The notes under the pieces are model-generated. The model saw only the letters and a list, made by a program, of their open reading frames with translations. It ran no database searches and was not told the origin of the DNA. Below, piece after piece: positions 1 to 9,850 of a stretch of 64,000 bases of DNA. Location of the stretch: positions 496,001-560,000 of the forward strand of contig NZ_CANLYD010000001.1 in NCBI RefSeq assembly GCF_947495315.1, in the 5' to 3' direction. The translations under genes were made by a program, and so were the position numbers. Within the stretch, counting starts at the first letter, position 1. Every line of letters begins with the position of its first letter. This DNA is from an uncultured Aquimarina sp. GTDB taxonomy: Bacteria > Bacteroidota > Bacteroidia > Flavobacteriales > Flavobacteriaceae.

Positions 1-204
1 AAGAAATGTTGATTTTTGTAAATACTAACAAAAAATATCTAATAAAATTTGTTATCAATTAATATAGGACGTAAGAGTTTGTTTTTAGATAATTAATTAA
101 ATTTAGTTATAATCTTTAATATCTATTAGGAATTTAAAACAATTATTTAGTCTTTATAAATACTTAAAGAAGGATTTGTTATCATCGAATTTTAGTTTGT
201 AAAC

Positions 205-1308
205 ATGGATAAAGTTTTTTTAGATTTAAATTATTATACAGAGAAGATAAAAAAACCTGATTTGTTAATTAAAAAGTTTAACTACAGTCTAGGATACCTT
301 CCATATTTAAGTCAAAAAATACAAACCATTTCATTAAATAGAATAGCAGTTGATTTTTCTACACTAAAAGAAGGAGTTAAGTATATCTTTTATAAAGGAG
401 GAAAAATAAGGAAATATAGTATTCCCTTTGCGTATCATAATTTCATAAATGAATTATCACCAGACTATATTTTAATACACGGAATGGGTTATGGACGATA
501 TTGTTATTTTCTACGTAGACAATTACGTAAAAAGGTAATGATTTTAGTTCAAGTTCAAGGATATGCTGAAGCTCCCAAAGGTTTTAAAAAATGGATATAT
601 ACTTTGTCTGATAAATATATTGATGGGTATCTTTTTACAGGAAAAGAGAATGCTAAAGATTGGATCGAATCTAAAGTCTTTGCTGAAGATAAGGTTTTTG
701 AAGTTATGGAAGGAGCTACAAATTTTAGATTTAACCCAGAGGTTAAGAGAAAAGAAAAAACTTTTTTATGGGTAGGCAGATTAGATGAGAATAAAGATCC
801 GATTACCGTTTTGAAGGCTTTTCAGCAATATCTGATTAAGGAACCCTTAGCTACATTAACGATGATATATAATGGATTCCAATTGTTAGAACAAGTAAAT
901 GAATTGTTAAGTTCAAATACACTTTTAAAACAAGCAGTTAATAATGTTGGGAGATTAGATAGAAAAGAAATTGAGTCATTATATCAAACTCATCAATATT
1001 TTGTTTTGGGTTCTCATTATGAAGGTAGTGGATTTGCTCTTGCGGAGGCAATGACGTGTGGATGTGTTCCGATTGTAACTAATATTCCATCCTTTAATTA
1101 TATGACTAATTATGGTTCTTGTGCTTTATTGTTTGAACCAGGTAATAGGGAGCAACTGTTTAGTGCGTTTTGTGAAACGAAAATGATAAATTATCTAGAA
1201 AAGCAATCTAAAGTTTTACAATGTGTAAATGAGAAATTGACACATAAAGCAATAGCAGAAGAGATTCATCAAACTTTTATTCATTTAGAATCAAAAAAAC
1301 AAGAATAG
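205..1308 (+). CDS. GT4-type glycosyltransferase
   Basis: A 367-residue retaining glycosyltransferase of the GT4/GT-B type, which would transfer a sugar from a nucleotide donor onto a lipid or glycan acceptor at the inner membrane face. The C-terminal half has the family pattern: a strand with FLWVGRLDENKD near 187-198, which starts the donor domain, and an E-x7-E motif (E273 to E281, EGSGFALAE) that contacts the nucleotide sugar. No signal peptide or membrane segment is seen. The ATG at 205 is the first in frame. The gene runs rightward and overlaps the tail of the opposing GT4 gene by 28 bp. Donor and acceptor cannot be read from sequence. The neighbouring GT and ABC genes suggest surface-glycan assembly. 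Confidence 0.85.
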   Translation: MDKVFLDLNYYTEKIKKPDLLIKKFNYSLGYLPYLSQKIQTISLNRIAVDFSTLKEGVKYIFYKGGKIRKYSIPFAYHNFINELSPDYILIHGMGYGRYCYFLRRQLRKKVMILVQVQGYAEAPKGFKKWIYTLSDKYIDGYLFTGKENAKDWIESKVFAEDKVFEVMEGATNFRFNPEVKRKEKTFLWVGRLDENKDPITVLKAFQQYLIKEPLATLTMIYNGFQLLEQVNELLSSNTLLKQAVNNVGRLDRKEIESLYQTHQYFVLGSHYEGSGFALAEAMTCGCVPIVTNIPSFNYMTNYGSCALLFEPGNREQLFSAFCETKMINYLEKQSKVLQCVNEKLTHKAIAEEIHQTFIHLESKKQE

Positions 1309-2333
1309 ATTACATCTGCAGTCTCTTCTATTTTAAAATGTCTAACCCGTTTGGCTTCATGATTTTTACTCAATAAAGTTGTTGATTGTTTAATTAAAGA
1401 AGCTTTATTATCTTCAAAGAAAAAATTCGTTATACGTTCTAATAAAGGAAATGTGCTAATCACTTTGCAACCACTATAAAGAGCTTCTTGAACAACCATA
1501 GAATTACCTTCGAATTGAGAAGTGTGTAGTAAAATTTTACTATCGTTTAAAAGTTCACGAACTTTTTTGTTAGGTACGTATCCCATTAATGTGATGTTTC
1601 CTCTTAAACCTAATGAATCAATTTTGGTATTAAGCATTTCCTTTTCTTCTCCATCCCCGCAGATAATAACATTTATATTTTTGAATACTTTTTTTAACTC
1701 CAAAATAATTTCAATGAATAAAGAATAATTTTTTAATGCGCCTAAATTTCCTACGCCAATAATATCAATCGGCCTTTGTTCGATGTTTAGTTCCGGAAAA
1801 GTATTGGTGTCTACAGCTACATTAGCAATTTTTTTAACGGTCATACCCCAATGTTTTTTTAAAACCTCTTGATGATTTTTTCCTACGACAATAAGTTGAT
1901 CTTCAGTTGGCCTGAAAAGTCTTAGATATTTGTTGTTTGATTTTACATCTTGTCCTTGTAACCAAGTGAAATGCTTAACTCTAAAAATTAACTTAAGTAA
2001 ATTACCAACTATTGCTGTATCACTATACCAGAATGATAATATTCCGTCATAGTCCGTTCGACCAAAAAGTTTGATACCTTTTATAAGCGCCTTACTGATG
2101 ACTAAAACACTATTCCATTTTGTTTTAAATCCACCTCCCACTGGATATATTTTTAAAGAATTAATGCTGTACTCTTTTTTTTTATCTGGATATCGAAGTG
2201 CAATTATATCTATTTGGAGATCATCAAAATTAGTGTCTAAGTAATTACAGAATTGATAAATAAAAGGCACAATAGTGTCATCATCTTTGTTTTTTGGAAA
2301 TAAAGGAGTAATAAATAATAACTTTTTTTTCAT
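1281..2333 (-). CDS. GT4-type glycosyltransferase, last gene of the leftward operon
   Basis: A 350-residue GT-B glycosyltransferase. The N-terminus KKKLLFITPLFP is the usual first strand of the acceptor domain. The donor domain starts near IIGVGNLGALKNY (191-203), continues with NVIICGDGEE (221-230) and ends with an E-x7-E motif (E275 to E283, EGNSMVVQE). Its start codon overlaps the stop of the ABC transporter gene by 4 nt (ATGA), so the two are probably translationally coupled. It is not closely similar to the convergent GT4 gene at 205-1308, so they are unlikely to be a recent duplication. The substrate is unknown. Confidence 0.85.
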   Translation of the reverse strand: MKKKLLFITPLFPKNKDDDTIVPFIYQFCNYLDTNFDDLQIDIIALRYPDKKKEYSINSLKIYPVGGGFKTKWNSVLVISKALIKGIKLFGRTDYDGILSFWYSDTAIVGNLLKLIFRVKHFTWLQGQDVKSNNKYLRLFRPTEDQLIVVGKNHQEVLKKHWGMTVKKIANVAVDTNTFPELNIEQRPIDIIGVGNLGALKNYSLFIEIILELKKVFKNINVIICGDGEEKEMLNTKIDSLGLRGNITLMGYVPNKKVRELLNDSKILLHTSQFEGNSMVVQEALYSGCKVISTFPLLERITNFFFEDNKASLIKQSTTLLSKNHEAKRVRHFKIEETADVIYSCFFDSK

Positions 2334-4012
2334 CCCTGTATGAGGTTGCTATTTTGAAAGATATAATGTTTCTCAGCAAATTTAGAAAGGTTTCTATTAT
2401 GGAAAACTGCAACTATTGATAATTCTTTTGTTATTGTTTTGCTTTTTAAATACGTCATGATTTTTATCTCTAAATCTTCATTTAGTTGATTGGTAGCTTC
2501 ATCAAGTAATAGAATCTTTGGTTTTGTATACAAAGCTCTTATTAAAGCTAAACGTTGTTTTTGTCCCCCTGAAATACTTTTACTATCAATATTTAATATC
2601 GTATCAAAACCTTCATCTAAATTCAAAAACCAATCTTTTAAGTCAAAACTATCAATGAGATGATTTATATAATCATAATCAATTTTTTCTTTTTTATTCA
2701 TCGTAATATTTTCAATTAATGTTCCGTGAAAAATAAAAGAATGTTGAGATAACATATACACAAAAGGAAATGATATTGTATTCGTAATAACATTTTCATC
2801 TAAAATGATCCTACCCGATTTAAACGGAAGCATTCTGCAAATAATATGTAGTAATGTCGTTTTTCCACAACCTGATTTACCCATTATCCCTATAAAGTCT
2901 CCTTTTTTAATTTCTATGCTACAATCAGCTATAATTAAATCTTTATTAGGATAATTAAAATTAATATTCTCTAATCTTAAAGAGTTTTTAAATGCGGTAT
3001 CGCTTTGTTCATCTATTGAATCTAGTTTGTAAGAAGCTAAGATTTCAACAGCATGTTTATTACTTTTTAGATCTACGTAGGCATTAATAATTTTATTAAA
3101 TGATGGGATTATTTTAATAATTGCACTCCCATAAAAAGAAAGCAATATTAAATCTTCTATAGATCTAGAATTTAGTATAATAAAAGCAATAGAAAATGAA
3201 ATAAAAATAATGGTCATTACCTCTAGGTATCTAACATTATTTTGTTTAAAAGTACTTAAGGAAGCCAATGTATCATTTTGTTTCTCATATGATTTGCCAA
3301 ATCGATTAATAAAATCACTTTCGGACTTAGAACCTTTTATTTCAATAATTCCGTTTAAAATATTCATTAAGTTATTTAGAGTATCTCTATATGATTTAGA
3401 AATGATCTCATTGAAATATTTTGTTTTATCCTTTCGAAGAAGCAATAATAATATGGCGGATATAGAAACGAAAATAATTGAAAAAAGCGTTACCAAAGGG
3501 TTTAGAATAAATCCTGCTATCATAATCATTGATAGTATAATTATCTCTGATGTTAAATGGTAAATAGGAATAAGAATATTAGTTACAAAAATGGTTGGAA
3601 GTTTATGAAAATCTCTAATTAATCCCCCTTTATCAATAAGATAAAATTTCTCATAGTTTCCATAAGTGAAATTTGATACAAGTTTCTTGGATAATAAGGT
3701 TCCTATAGAGTAGAGGTATTTTGATTGTTTAGATACAATTTTGGTTTGTAGTAAGTTTTTTAATAAATAGAAAACTATTAAAATTATAAGTGCGTATAGT
3801 ATATGTTTTTCCTGATATGTAATATCAAAATGAAAAACTAAAAACTCATCTACTTTCTTTTTATCAACTATTATTAGAATAAATGGTGTTAAAAATGCAA
3901 TAGAGATGAAGTCTAAAATCGAATTGATGATAGAAATAGAAAAGAAAAAGGGAAGTCTTTTCCTTTTAGATTGAGGAATTAGATATTTTATATGTTTAAT
4001 TGTTTTTCTCAA
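2330..4012 (-). CDS. ABC exporter half-transporter (fused membrane and ATPase domains)
   Basis: A 560-residue type IV ABC exporter (MsbA/PglK style) that uses ATP to move a lipid, lipid-linked glycan or peptide across the inner membrane. Residues 20-310 carry about six hydrophobic segments. The ATPase domain follows from about 345: Walker A GIMGKSGCGKTT (375-386), Q-loop Q423, signature SGGQKQR (481-487), Walker B ILLLDEAT (500-507) and the switch His538. Like PglK-type flippases it lies among glycosyltransferase genes, so a glycolipid cargo is likely. There is no peptidase domain, which argues against a C39 bacteriocin exporter. It should act as a homodimer because no partner half-transporter is present. 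Confidence 0.88.
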   Translation of the reverse strand: MRKTIKHIKYLIPQSKRKRLPFFFSISIINSILDFISIAFLTPFILIIVDKKKVDEFLVFHFDITYQEKHILYALIILIVFYLLKNLLQTKIVSKQSKYLYSIGTLLSKKLVSNFTYGNYEKFYLIDKGGLIRDFHKLPTIFVTNILIPIYHLTSEIIILSMIMIAGFILNPLVTLFSIIFVSISAILLLLLRKDKTKYFNEIISKSYRDTLNNLMNILNGIIEIKGSKSESDFINRFGKSYEKQNDTLASLSTFKQNNVRYLEVMTIIFISFSIAFIILNSRSIEDLILLSFYGSAIIKIIPSFNKIINAYVDLKSNKHAVEILASYKLDSIDEQSDTAFKNSLRLENINFNYPNKDLIIADCSIEIKKGDFIGIMGKSGCGKTTLLHIICRMLPFKSGRIILDENVITNTISFPFVYMLSQHSFIFHGTLIENITMNKKEKIDYDYINHLIDSFDLKDWFLNLDEGFDTILNIDSKSISGGQKQRLALIRALYTKPKILLLDEATNQLNEDLEIKIMTYLKSKTITKELSIVAVFHNRNLSKFAEKHYIFQNSNLIQG

Positions 4013-4064
4013 AATTTAAAACCAAATATTGTAGCCATTGTTATGTACTTATTTTACGTTAATA

Positions 4065-5027
4065 TTAATGTTGATATAGATTTTTTTTAAATAATATTCT
4101 AAAGATTAATATCAGATTATATTTTATCATTTCTAAATCCATTTTAAGGAGATTAGGAATTAAAACGCCAATCAAAGACCAAAGTAAGAAAAAGCGGTTT
4201 GAACTCGAGAAAATAGAATTATTAAGTAATATATAATGCAAAGCGGAAGTTCTGTAATAAAAAGTTTCTTTAGGATTAATTCGATTTGCTATTTCTTTGT
4301 GATGAAATGCCTTACTTTTTTTTAAAATTGTAATATTAAAACCTAATTTAATACAAGCATCATAATTATCTCCAATACCGTTAAAAATGAAAACAGGATC
4401 GAATAAATCTTTTTCTGGTTTTCTTATCATTGCGCCCATTAGAGAAAAAAAAGGAAAATCATTTTCATCTTTATCCCAGTTTACAAAAATAGGCCATCCA
4501 GCTTTCGAAATTCGATTTCCTTTTTTGGTTAGTTTAGTTTTTATTCCATTAATGAGAATACTGCTTCTTTTCTTTTTAGATAAATCTGAAAAAATGGAAA
4601 GCCCAAAGAACCAATTGTAAAATAGTTTTATATCAGAAATCTCATTGGCATATGCCCATTCATTTTTTTTGTTTTTTTCTAAAATTATTCCACTAGCAGC
4701 TTTTTTTGAAGGATGTTTTTTTAAATACTCATATAATACAAATGTATATTCTTCTTCGAACACTAAATCATCATCACTTAATAAAATAATAGGATTAGAA
4801 CTTAATTTAATACCAATATTTCTTTGTTCACATACAGAAGGAGTAGATTGTTCCAAAATTAAATTAATACTTTGGGGAGGTCTAATAAGATCTTTAGTTG
4901 TAAAAGCTTGATCACTTGAGTCAACAATGATTATCTCGTTAGGTTTAAGGGTTTGGTTATATAAAGAGTCTAATACTCTATTTAAAGAGTCTAATCTATT
5001 TCTGGTTGGTATTACAACGCTAATCAT
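4065..5027 (-). CDS. GT2 family glycosyltransferase
   Basis: A 320-residue GT-A fold glycosyltransferase of family 2. The N-terminus ISVVIPTRNRLDSL and IIIVDSSDQ are the typical nucleotide-binding strands. The acidic motif LLSDDDLVF (DDD at 85-87) corresponds to the metal-binding DxD. The C-terminal 40 residues are hydrophobic and basic (two short segments near 275-315), so the enzyme may sit on the inner membrane. It lies 26 bp from the radical SAM gene and 52 bp from the ABC exporter gene in the same leftward operon. Donor and acceptor are unknown. Confidence 0.85.
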   Translation of the reverse strand: MISVVIPTRNRLDSLNRVLDSLYNQTLKPNEIIIVDSSDQAFTTKDLIRPPQSINLILEQSTPSVCEQRNIGIKLSSNPIILLSDDDLVFEEEYTFVLYEYLKKHPSKKAASGIILEKNKKNEWAYANEISDIKLFYNWFFGLSIFSDLSKKKRSSILINGIKTKLTKKGNRISKAGWPIFVNWDKDENDFPFFSLMGAMIRKPEKDLFDPVFIFNGIGDNYDACIKLGFNITILKKSKAFHHKEIANRINPKETFYYRTSALHYILLNNSIFSSSNRFFLLWSLIGVLIPNLLKMDLEMIKYNLILIFRILFKKNLYQH

Positions 5028-5053
5028 ATATCGTCCATTTTAAATAAAGAATT

Positions 5054-6430
5054 TTATTTAAATTTATAATACTTCATTAGTAGCAAAGCGGCGATCGATT
5101 TTACTTTTAATTTTAATTTTTCTGTTATCGTGTTTTTATTTTTAAAATAGTTTACCTCATTGACAATTCTTCTTACTGCAAAATCATAGAATTTACGGTG
5201 GTAGGTCCTTCTAAAGTCAATATCTCTATCTGTGGAGGTATTCCAATCTGGTTGTTTGGTAATATCATTTTCGATTTCATTATACAGAGAAGTTCCTTTT
5301 ATGGGATAAGCAACAGTGATTGTAAAATGTGTGGGATTAGCAACTTTTAGATGATGTATGGTTTCGGCAATATCTTTTTCATCTTCACCAGGATACCCTA
5401 CCATGATAAAAGTTCCGGTCTCTATACCTAATTGATTTGTTTTTTGAATGGCTTCTCTTACTGTTTCGACTTTAACGCGTCTATCCATTGCGTCTACTAT
5501 TTTTTGCGAACCACTTTCTGCACCAATCCATATTCGATAACAGCCTGCCTCTTTTAATTGTTGTAAAATTTCATCATTTAAGCGTTCCGCTCGAGTAATA
5601 CATTCAAAAGGGATAACAGCATCTTGCTGTATTACTTCTTTATGAAATTCTGATAACCATTTATGACTTACCGTAAAAACATCATCAACAAACCAAATAG
5701 TATCAGGATTGTATTCTCTTTTAAGCATTGCTAATTCTTGAGCAACAAGGTTAGCAGGTCTTCTTCGATAACTTTGTCCATAAACTGCTGTACTACACCA
5801 TTTACAGGTATAAGGGCAACCACGTTGTGTACTAATGGTCATAGAACTTTGTCCGTGATTGTTTTTCCAAGTATCGAGATATTTTTGCATATCGATAGCT
5901 TCTCTATCAGGAAGTGGAAGCACCGACAAATCTTTCATCTTTATTCTTGCTGTAGTTTTTACTACTTTATCATTATCTAAATAAGCAATTCCCGAAACAG
6001 CATGTATGTCAGTTTTATTCATAATCGCTTGATGAAGCTCATACAAGGTTTCTTCTCCTTCGCCTATTACGATATATTGAGCACCAGACCTTAAGTAATT
6101 TTCAGTATTGTAGGTAACATCAGGACCACCTAAAATTATTTTTGGAAAACCATAAGTAGCTTCTGTAATAAGTGTTTTGATAAGCTTTATGACTTCTACT
6201 TTAGTCATTAGATTGGCATATATAGCTACAACATCTGGTTTTTTAGATGCTATAAAACTTAATTGTTCTTCTTTAGAGCTAAAGGTGGTATCAAAAACAT
6301 AATTTTCTAAACCATGTTCTTTTAAGTACCCAGCAATATATAGTTGTCCCAGAGGGGGATAAGGCTTCATAATCCTTTGTTCCTTAGGATCTGTACTTAG
6401 ATAATATGCGTGGGTAAGTACTATACTCAT
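5054..6430 (-). CDS. B12-binding-domain radical SAM protein (copy 1)
   Basis: A 458-residue cobalamin-type radical SAM enzyme. The N-terminal 150 residues look like the Rossmann-type B12-binding domain (PYPPLGQLYIAGYLKEHG near 24-40, IILGGPDVT near 98-106, IVIGEGEETL near 120-129). The cobalamin His of the classical DxHxxG motif is not evident, as in many of these enzymes. The radical SAM core begins with TQRGCPYTCKWC, with cluster cysteines C205, C209 and C212. The family includes methylases and ring-forming enzymes such as BchE. The gene overlaps the methyltransferase gene by 4 nt and is paralogous to 7211-8674. The reaction is unknown. Confidence 0.88.
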   Translation of the reverse strand: MSIVLTHAYYLSTDPKEQRIMKPYPPLGQLYIAGYLKEHGLENYVFDTTFSSKEEQLSFIASKKPDVVAIYANLMTKVEVIKLIKTLITEATYGFPKIILGGPDVTYNTENYLRSGAQYIVIGEGEETLYELHQAIMNKTDIHAVSGIAYLDNDKVVKTTARIKMKDLSVLPLPDREAIDMQKYLDTWKNNHGQSSMTISTQRGCPYTCKWCSTAVYGQSYRRRPANLVAQELAMLKREYNPDTIWFVDDVFTVSHKWLSEFHKEVIQQDAVIPFECITRAERLNDEILQQLKEAGCYRIWIGAESGSQKIVDAMDRRVKVETVREAIQKTNQLGIETGTFIMVGYPGEDEKDIAETIHHLKVANPTHFTITVAYPIKGTSLYNEIENDITKQPDWNTSTDRDIDFRRTYHRKFYDFAVRRIVNEVNYFKNKNTITEKLKLKVKSIAALLLMKYYKFK

Positions 6431-7218
6431 TTCTTGACTAGGGAGATTAAATAATGATCGCTATATTTTGATAAAAATGTGAAACGCCTGAACAACATAT
6501 CTAAGCTTGATAATATTTTTAAAACCCCTAGTTTATTGCGAAAGAACGATTCAAGATAAGAAGGAGGGATCCATAATCCGATAGGTTTTAACTTGTTCGT
6601 ATTAAAGAGTTTAGTTGATGCTTTTTTAATGTCTTTTGGGTTGTAATACCAAGTATTTACTTCTCCTCCATCAACATTTGCTATTACAACATTACTAGTA
6701 TTACGCCTAAAGGCTTGCTTAAATTTACCTTTCATCATAAAATAGATATTTTCCATCAAACATTGTTTTGGCATAATAACTCCTATGATACTACCATTTG
6801 GTTTTAACTTTTTCTCTGCTGCAATAAAAAAATGCCTTAATTGGTTTGGAGAAAGACAATTTAATCCTCCAAAATCCGAAAATATCAAATCAAAAGAATG
6901 TTCGGAGTTAAAAGTCTCTAGTTTATTAATATCTAGCTGTCGGAATTCTAGGTTTTTGTTCTTGCTATGTCTTTTGGATTTAGCAATTGAAACCATTTCT
7001 GAAGATATATCAGTCGCAATAACTCGATGCCCTTGATTAGCTAGCCATATTGCATCATGACCAGTACCGCAGTTAATTTCTAGAATATCTAAATCTTGAT
7101 TGGATGGCAGTATTTCTGCTAAATAATGATATACCAAATTTCTTTGGAGTTCACCAATTTTACTATGAGTAAAAGTACTATCATAGGTTACCGCCGCTAT
7201 GTCAAAACTTTCATTCAT
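6427..7218 (-). CDS. Class I SAM-dependent methyltransferase
   Basis: A 263-residue Rossmann-fold methyltransferase. The SAM-binding motif I is LDILEINCGTGHDAIWLA (about 43-60), followed by the acidic loop VIATDIS and the motif FDLIFSDFGGLNCL, which carries the post-II acidic strand. No membrane segment is seen. The gene sits between two radical SAM genes and overlaps both (4 and 8 nt), so the three products are probably made together and may act in sequence on one substrate. The acceptor atom and substrate cannot be predicted. Confidence 0.85.
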   Translation of the reverse strand: MNESFDIAAVTYDSTFTHSKIGELQRNLVYHYLAEILPSNQDLDILEINCGTGHDAIWLANQGHRVIATDISSEMVSIAKSKRHSKNKNLEFRQLDINKLETFNSEHSFDLIFSDFGGLNCLSPNQLRHFFIAAEKKLKPNGSIIGVIMPKQCLMENIYFMMKGKFKQAFRRNTSNVVIANVDGGEVNTWYYNPKDIKKASTKLFNTNKLKPIGLWIPPSYLESFFRNKLGVLKILSSLDMLFRRFTFLSKYSDHYLISLVKK

Positions 7219-8674
7219 TAAGGTGTTCCATTTTTTTTAAAATTTGTGCATCCATATATGCACTTGGGAAATAATATAGTAAATATGATATTCTTTTTAA
7301 GGCAATAGTAGAAAGTTTAGAGGGATTCTTTAGAGTCGCCTTTAAGAATCGTAATCCCTGACTTTTTCTATATTCCTTGTGTACATATCTATGTAATTTT
7401 TTATAATATTTAGAATTATACGTGCTCTTAAACATCATAGCTAAATCATCAGAGTCTGTCCAATTTGCCTTAAACCTAAGGTCATCCTTTACTTTATCAT
7501 AGAATTTAGTTCCGGGAAGTGGATATGATACTGATATTCCTAAATCATCGGGGACTAATTCTTTAATCATTTTTATGGTTTTAGAAATATCACTTTTTGT
7601 TTCTCCCAGATATCCAAATTGAATAAAAAATGCCACGCGTATATTTTTCTCTTTTAATAAGGTTGTAGCATTGTATATTTCTTCTACTTTAGTTCCTTTA
7701 TCCATAGCATCTAAAATAGATTGAGAACCACTTTCTGCTCCAACCCAAACTTCTTGTAACCCAGATTCTGCAAGAGCATCAATGGTATCTTCTTTAAGTA
7801 ATAAATCTACTCTACTTTGGATATAATATTGTAAGGTAACATTTTGTTTTTTTAGCTCTAGATTAAAATCTTGCACCCATCCAGGAGTTAAGCCAAAAAT
7901 ATCGTCGCACATCCAGAAACGTTCGACTTTATATTTTTCCTGTAAATATTGTATATGTTTTACGATATATTCTGGAGAATGTGTGTTATATCGATTGCCA
8001 TAAATTGGTTTAGCGCACCAATTACATTTAAACGGACAACCTCTAGTAGTAGCAAGATTTAAAGTAAATTCTTTACCACCATTATTCCAGACTTTTTTAT
8101 ATGAATCAATATCTACAAGGTCCCAAGCAGGCATTGGTAATTCGTCTAGATTTTTTAGAACTTCTCGTTTAGGGTTTGTTATAGTTTCTTCATCCTTTAT
8201 GTATACGAGGCTTTTAATTTTTTCTATGGGTTGGTTATTTTTAAGTGCAGAAATAAGTTCTAATAAAGTTAGTTCTCCTTCTCCCTTAATAATATAATCC
8301 GCTCCATTGAATAGATACTTAGCATGGTGATCTGTAGCGTCAGAACTATTAACAATTATGGTACACTCATGGCTTTTTCCAATTCTCATCATTTCAAAAG
8401 CGGCTTCGCGCATTGTGGTAAGACACATTTTGGTCAAGTAATTAAAGCCATCATCATATAAAACCAGGAATTTTGGTTTCTTTTTTATGATTTCTTTCTC
8501 AATATCATATGGGTTATCTCTCAGATTGGTGTCAAAAAGATCAACTGTAAACCCTTTTTCTCTTAGTAATGAAGCAGCATATATAGTTCCTAATGGAGGA
8601 TAAGGTGTTTGATTCTTCCATTGTTTAAGATCTAAAGGGTAATAATAAGAATGTGAAAATAAAATATCAAGCAT
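7211..8674 (-). CDS. B12-binding-domain radical SAM protein (copy 2)
   Basis: A 487-residue paralogue of the enzyme at 5054-6430 with the same layout: PYPPLGTIYAASLLREKG near 24-41, YIIKGEGELTLLEL near 127-140, and the radical SAM motif TRGCPFKCNWC with C213, C217 and C220. A later WVGAESGSQSILDAMDKG motif matches the WIGAESGSQKIVDAMDRR stretch of copy 1. The C-terminal 60 residues are basic and aromatic. The two copies clearly share ancestry but have diverged, which fits sequential steps on related substrates rather than redundancy. It overlaps its neighbours by 8 nt on each side. Confidence 0.88.
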   Translation of the reverse strand: MLDILFSHSYYYPLDLKQWKNQTPYPPLGTIYAASLLREKGFTVDLFDTNLRDNPYDIEKEIIKKKPKFLVLYDDGFNYLTKMCLTTMREAAFEMMRIGKSHECTIIVNSSDATDHHAKYLFNGADYIIKGEGELTLLELISALKNNQPIEKIKSLVYIKDEETITNPKREVLKNLDELPMPAWDLVDIDSYKKVWNNGGKEFTLNLATTRGCPFKCNWCAKPIYGNRYNTHSPEYIVKHIQYLQEKYKVERFWMCDDIFGLTPGWVQDFNLELKKQNVTLQYYIQSRVDLLLKEDTIDALAESGLQEVWVGAESGSQSILDAMDKGTKVEEIYNATTLLKEKNIRVAFFIQFGYLGETKSDISKTIKMIKELVPDDLGISVSYPLPGTKFYDKVKDDLRFKANWTDSDDLAMMFKSTYNSKYYKKLHRYVHKEYRKSQGLRFLKATLKNPSKLSTIALKRISYLLYYFPSAYMDAQILKKMEHLNE

Positions 8675-9566
8675 GTTCTTTTTCTAATTCTATATTGTAC
8701 TTTAATTGAAATTCATTGTATCTTTTATTAAGCCTGTCGATGACTTTTTTTTGGAAATTTCGTGGATGATGTTTAGATACACCATTAGTTGATTTCATTG
8801 CTATATCAAAATCACCTTTTTTTAATGTTTGAAATTTAGTATTCCACTTTTTTAAAGTCATTTTTAAAAAAAGTTTTTCTAGAATATTACCAATTTTTGT
8901 ATTAAAAATTAGTTCTATTGCCTTGGCGATAAACGGTTTATTTTTCAAATTTTTAATTGAAGATTTTCCTATTTCTAGATTAGGTAGAAAATTAGAAACC
9001 CATTGATTTTGATTATAAAAACTAGTAAAATCTCCAGAAACAGGAATTAGTGTCAATAATTCAGTTGCTGTAAATATATTTTTTTCAGATATCTCTAAGG
9101 AGTTTTCTGAAATAAAGTAATTGATACAAAAGAACTTTCTAGAATTGAGTAAGAATATTTTTTTGTACAGCATTAATAAAGTTCTGGCCACCCATAAACG
9201 CTCTGATTCTGTAATTACAAAAAAATCAACATCACCATTTTCATCGTGGTAATTTTTAGACAAAGCACCAGAAATACCAACAGCCTTTACATAGGGGAAT
9301 TTAGCAATTAAAACTCCTTTTCTTATTGCTTTTTCCATGACCGACTTGGCCATTTTATTACCCTCTATACGTCGAGAAACGGATTCTAAGTTTCCGTCAA
9401 GAAAATAATAACTGTTATCAGAAGAAATAACTCCTTTTTTTTTGAGATATTCCAATTCGTTTTTGATTTCACTTTGATCAGTGGCCGCAGAAAATAAATA
9501 AACCTCTTCAGCAGAAAGGGGATATTTAAAAATGGAGAAGTATAACAAGGTTTTAAGAGATTTCAC
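8667..9566 (-). CDS. Nucleotidyltransferase-fold protein, first gene of the radical SAM operon
   Basis: A 299-residue protein. The first 75 residues look like a winged helix (LLYFSIFKYPLSAEEVYLF, then YLKKKGVIS). The centre has GISGALSKNYHDENGDVDFFVI (about 97-118), which fits the pol-beta nucleotidyltransferase signature: a G-S/A turn followed by a D-x-D pair in DVDFF. The rest shows no known motif. The family's usual role is transfer of a nucleotide to a small molecule, RNA or protein. It overlaps the next radical SAM gene by 8 nt. Because it heads the operon and has a helix-turn-helix-like front end, a regulatory role is also possible. Confidence 0.6.
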   Translation of the reverse strand: MKSLKTLLYFSIFKYPLSAEEVYLFSAATDQSEIKNELEYLKKKGVISSDNSYYFLDGNLESVSRRIEGNKMAKSVMEKAIRKGVLIAKFPYVKAVGISGALSKNYHDENGDVDFFVITESERLWVARTLLMLYKKIFLLNSRKFFCINYFISENSLEISEKNIFTATELLTLIPVSGDFTSFYNQNQWVSNFLPNLEIGKSSIKNLKNKPFIAKAIELIFNTKIGNILEKLFLKMTLKKWNTKFQTLKKGDFDIAMKSTNGVSKHHPRNFQKKVIDRLNKRYNEFQLKYNIELEKEHA

Positions 9567-9712
9567 TGAGAGTTGAGTTTTAATTAGAACATCATTTTAA
9601 AATAATGTTATATGTTTTTACTAATCATTATTGTGCTGGAATCTAAATATATTGATTTTATGGATAATTACATGATCGTTGATGGGATATATAGTTAATA
9701 CTTAGAGAAATT

Positions 9713-9732
9713 TTGAATGAATTAACATTCAA
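9713..9732 (-). terminator. Inverted repeat, possible weak terminator
   Basis: A 7-bp stem TTGAATG / CATTCAA with a 6-nt loop lies in the 284-bp gap after the YceI gene, followed on the minus strand by AATTTC rather than a clean T run. A second short hairpin (AGGTT/AACCT) lies at 9732-9744. No gene or clear promoter is seen in the rest of 9567-9850. The promoter of the radical SAM operon must lie here, but no good -7 box was found. Confidence 0.35.
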
Positions 9733-9850
9733 GGTTTATAACCTCAAATAACATGGTTTATTTGTATACACTCAATTAAAACATGCTAAAGAGGAAAAAT
9801 TGAATGTAAAAAAGGAATATTTCAAGTTGAAAAAATAGAATTTGAAATAA

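Noticed and set aside
563..775. Plus-strand ORF of 70 codons inside the first glycosyltransferase gene
   Set aside because: It is in another frame of a well-supported gene, with no domain, promoter or start context of its own.
2330..4012. ABC protein as exporter for the double-glycine peptide
   Set aside because: It has no C39 peptidase domain, lies 52 kb away and sits among glycosyltransferase genes.
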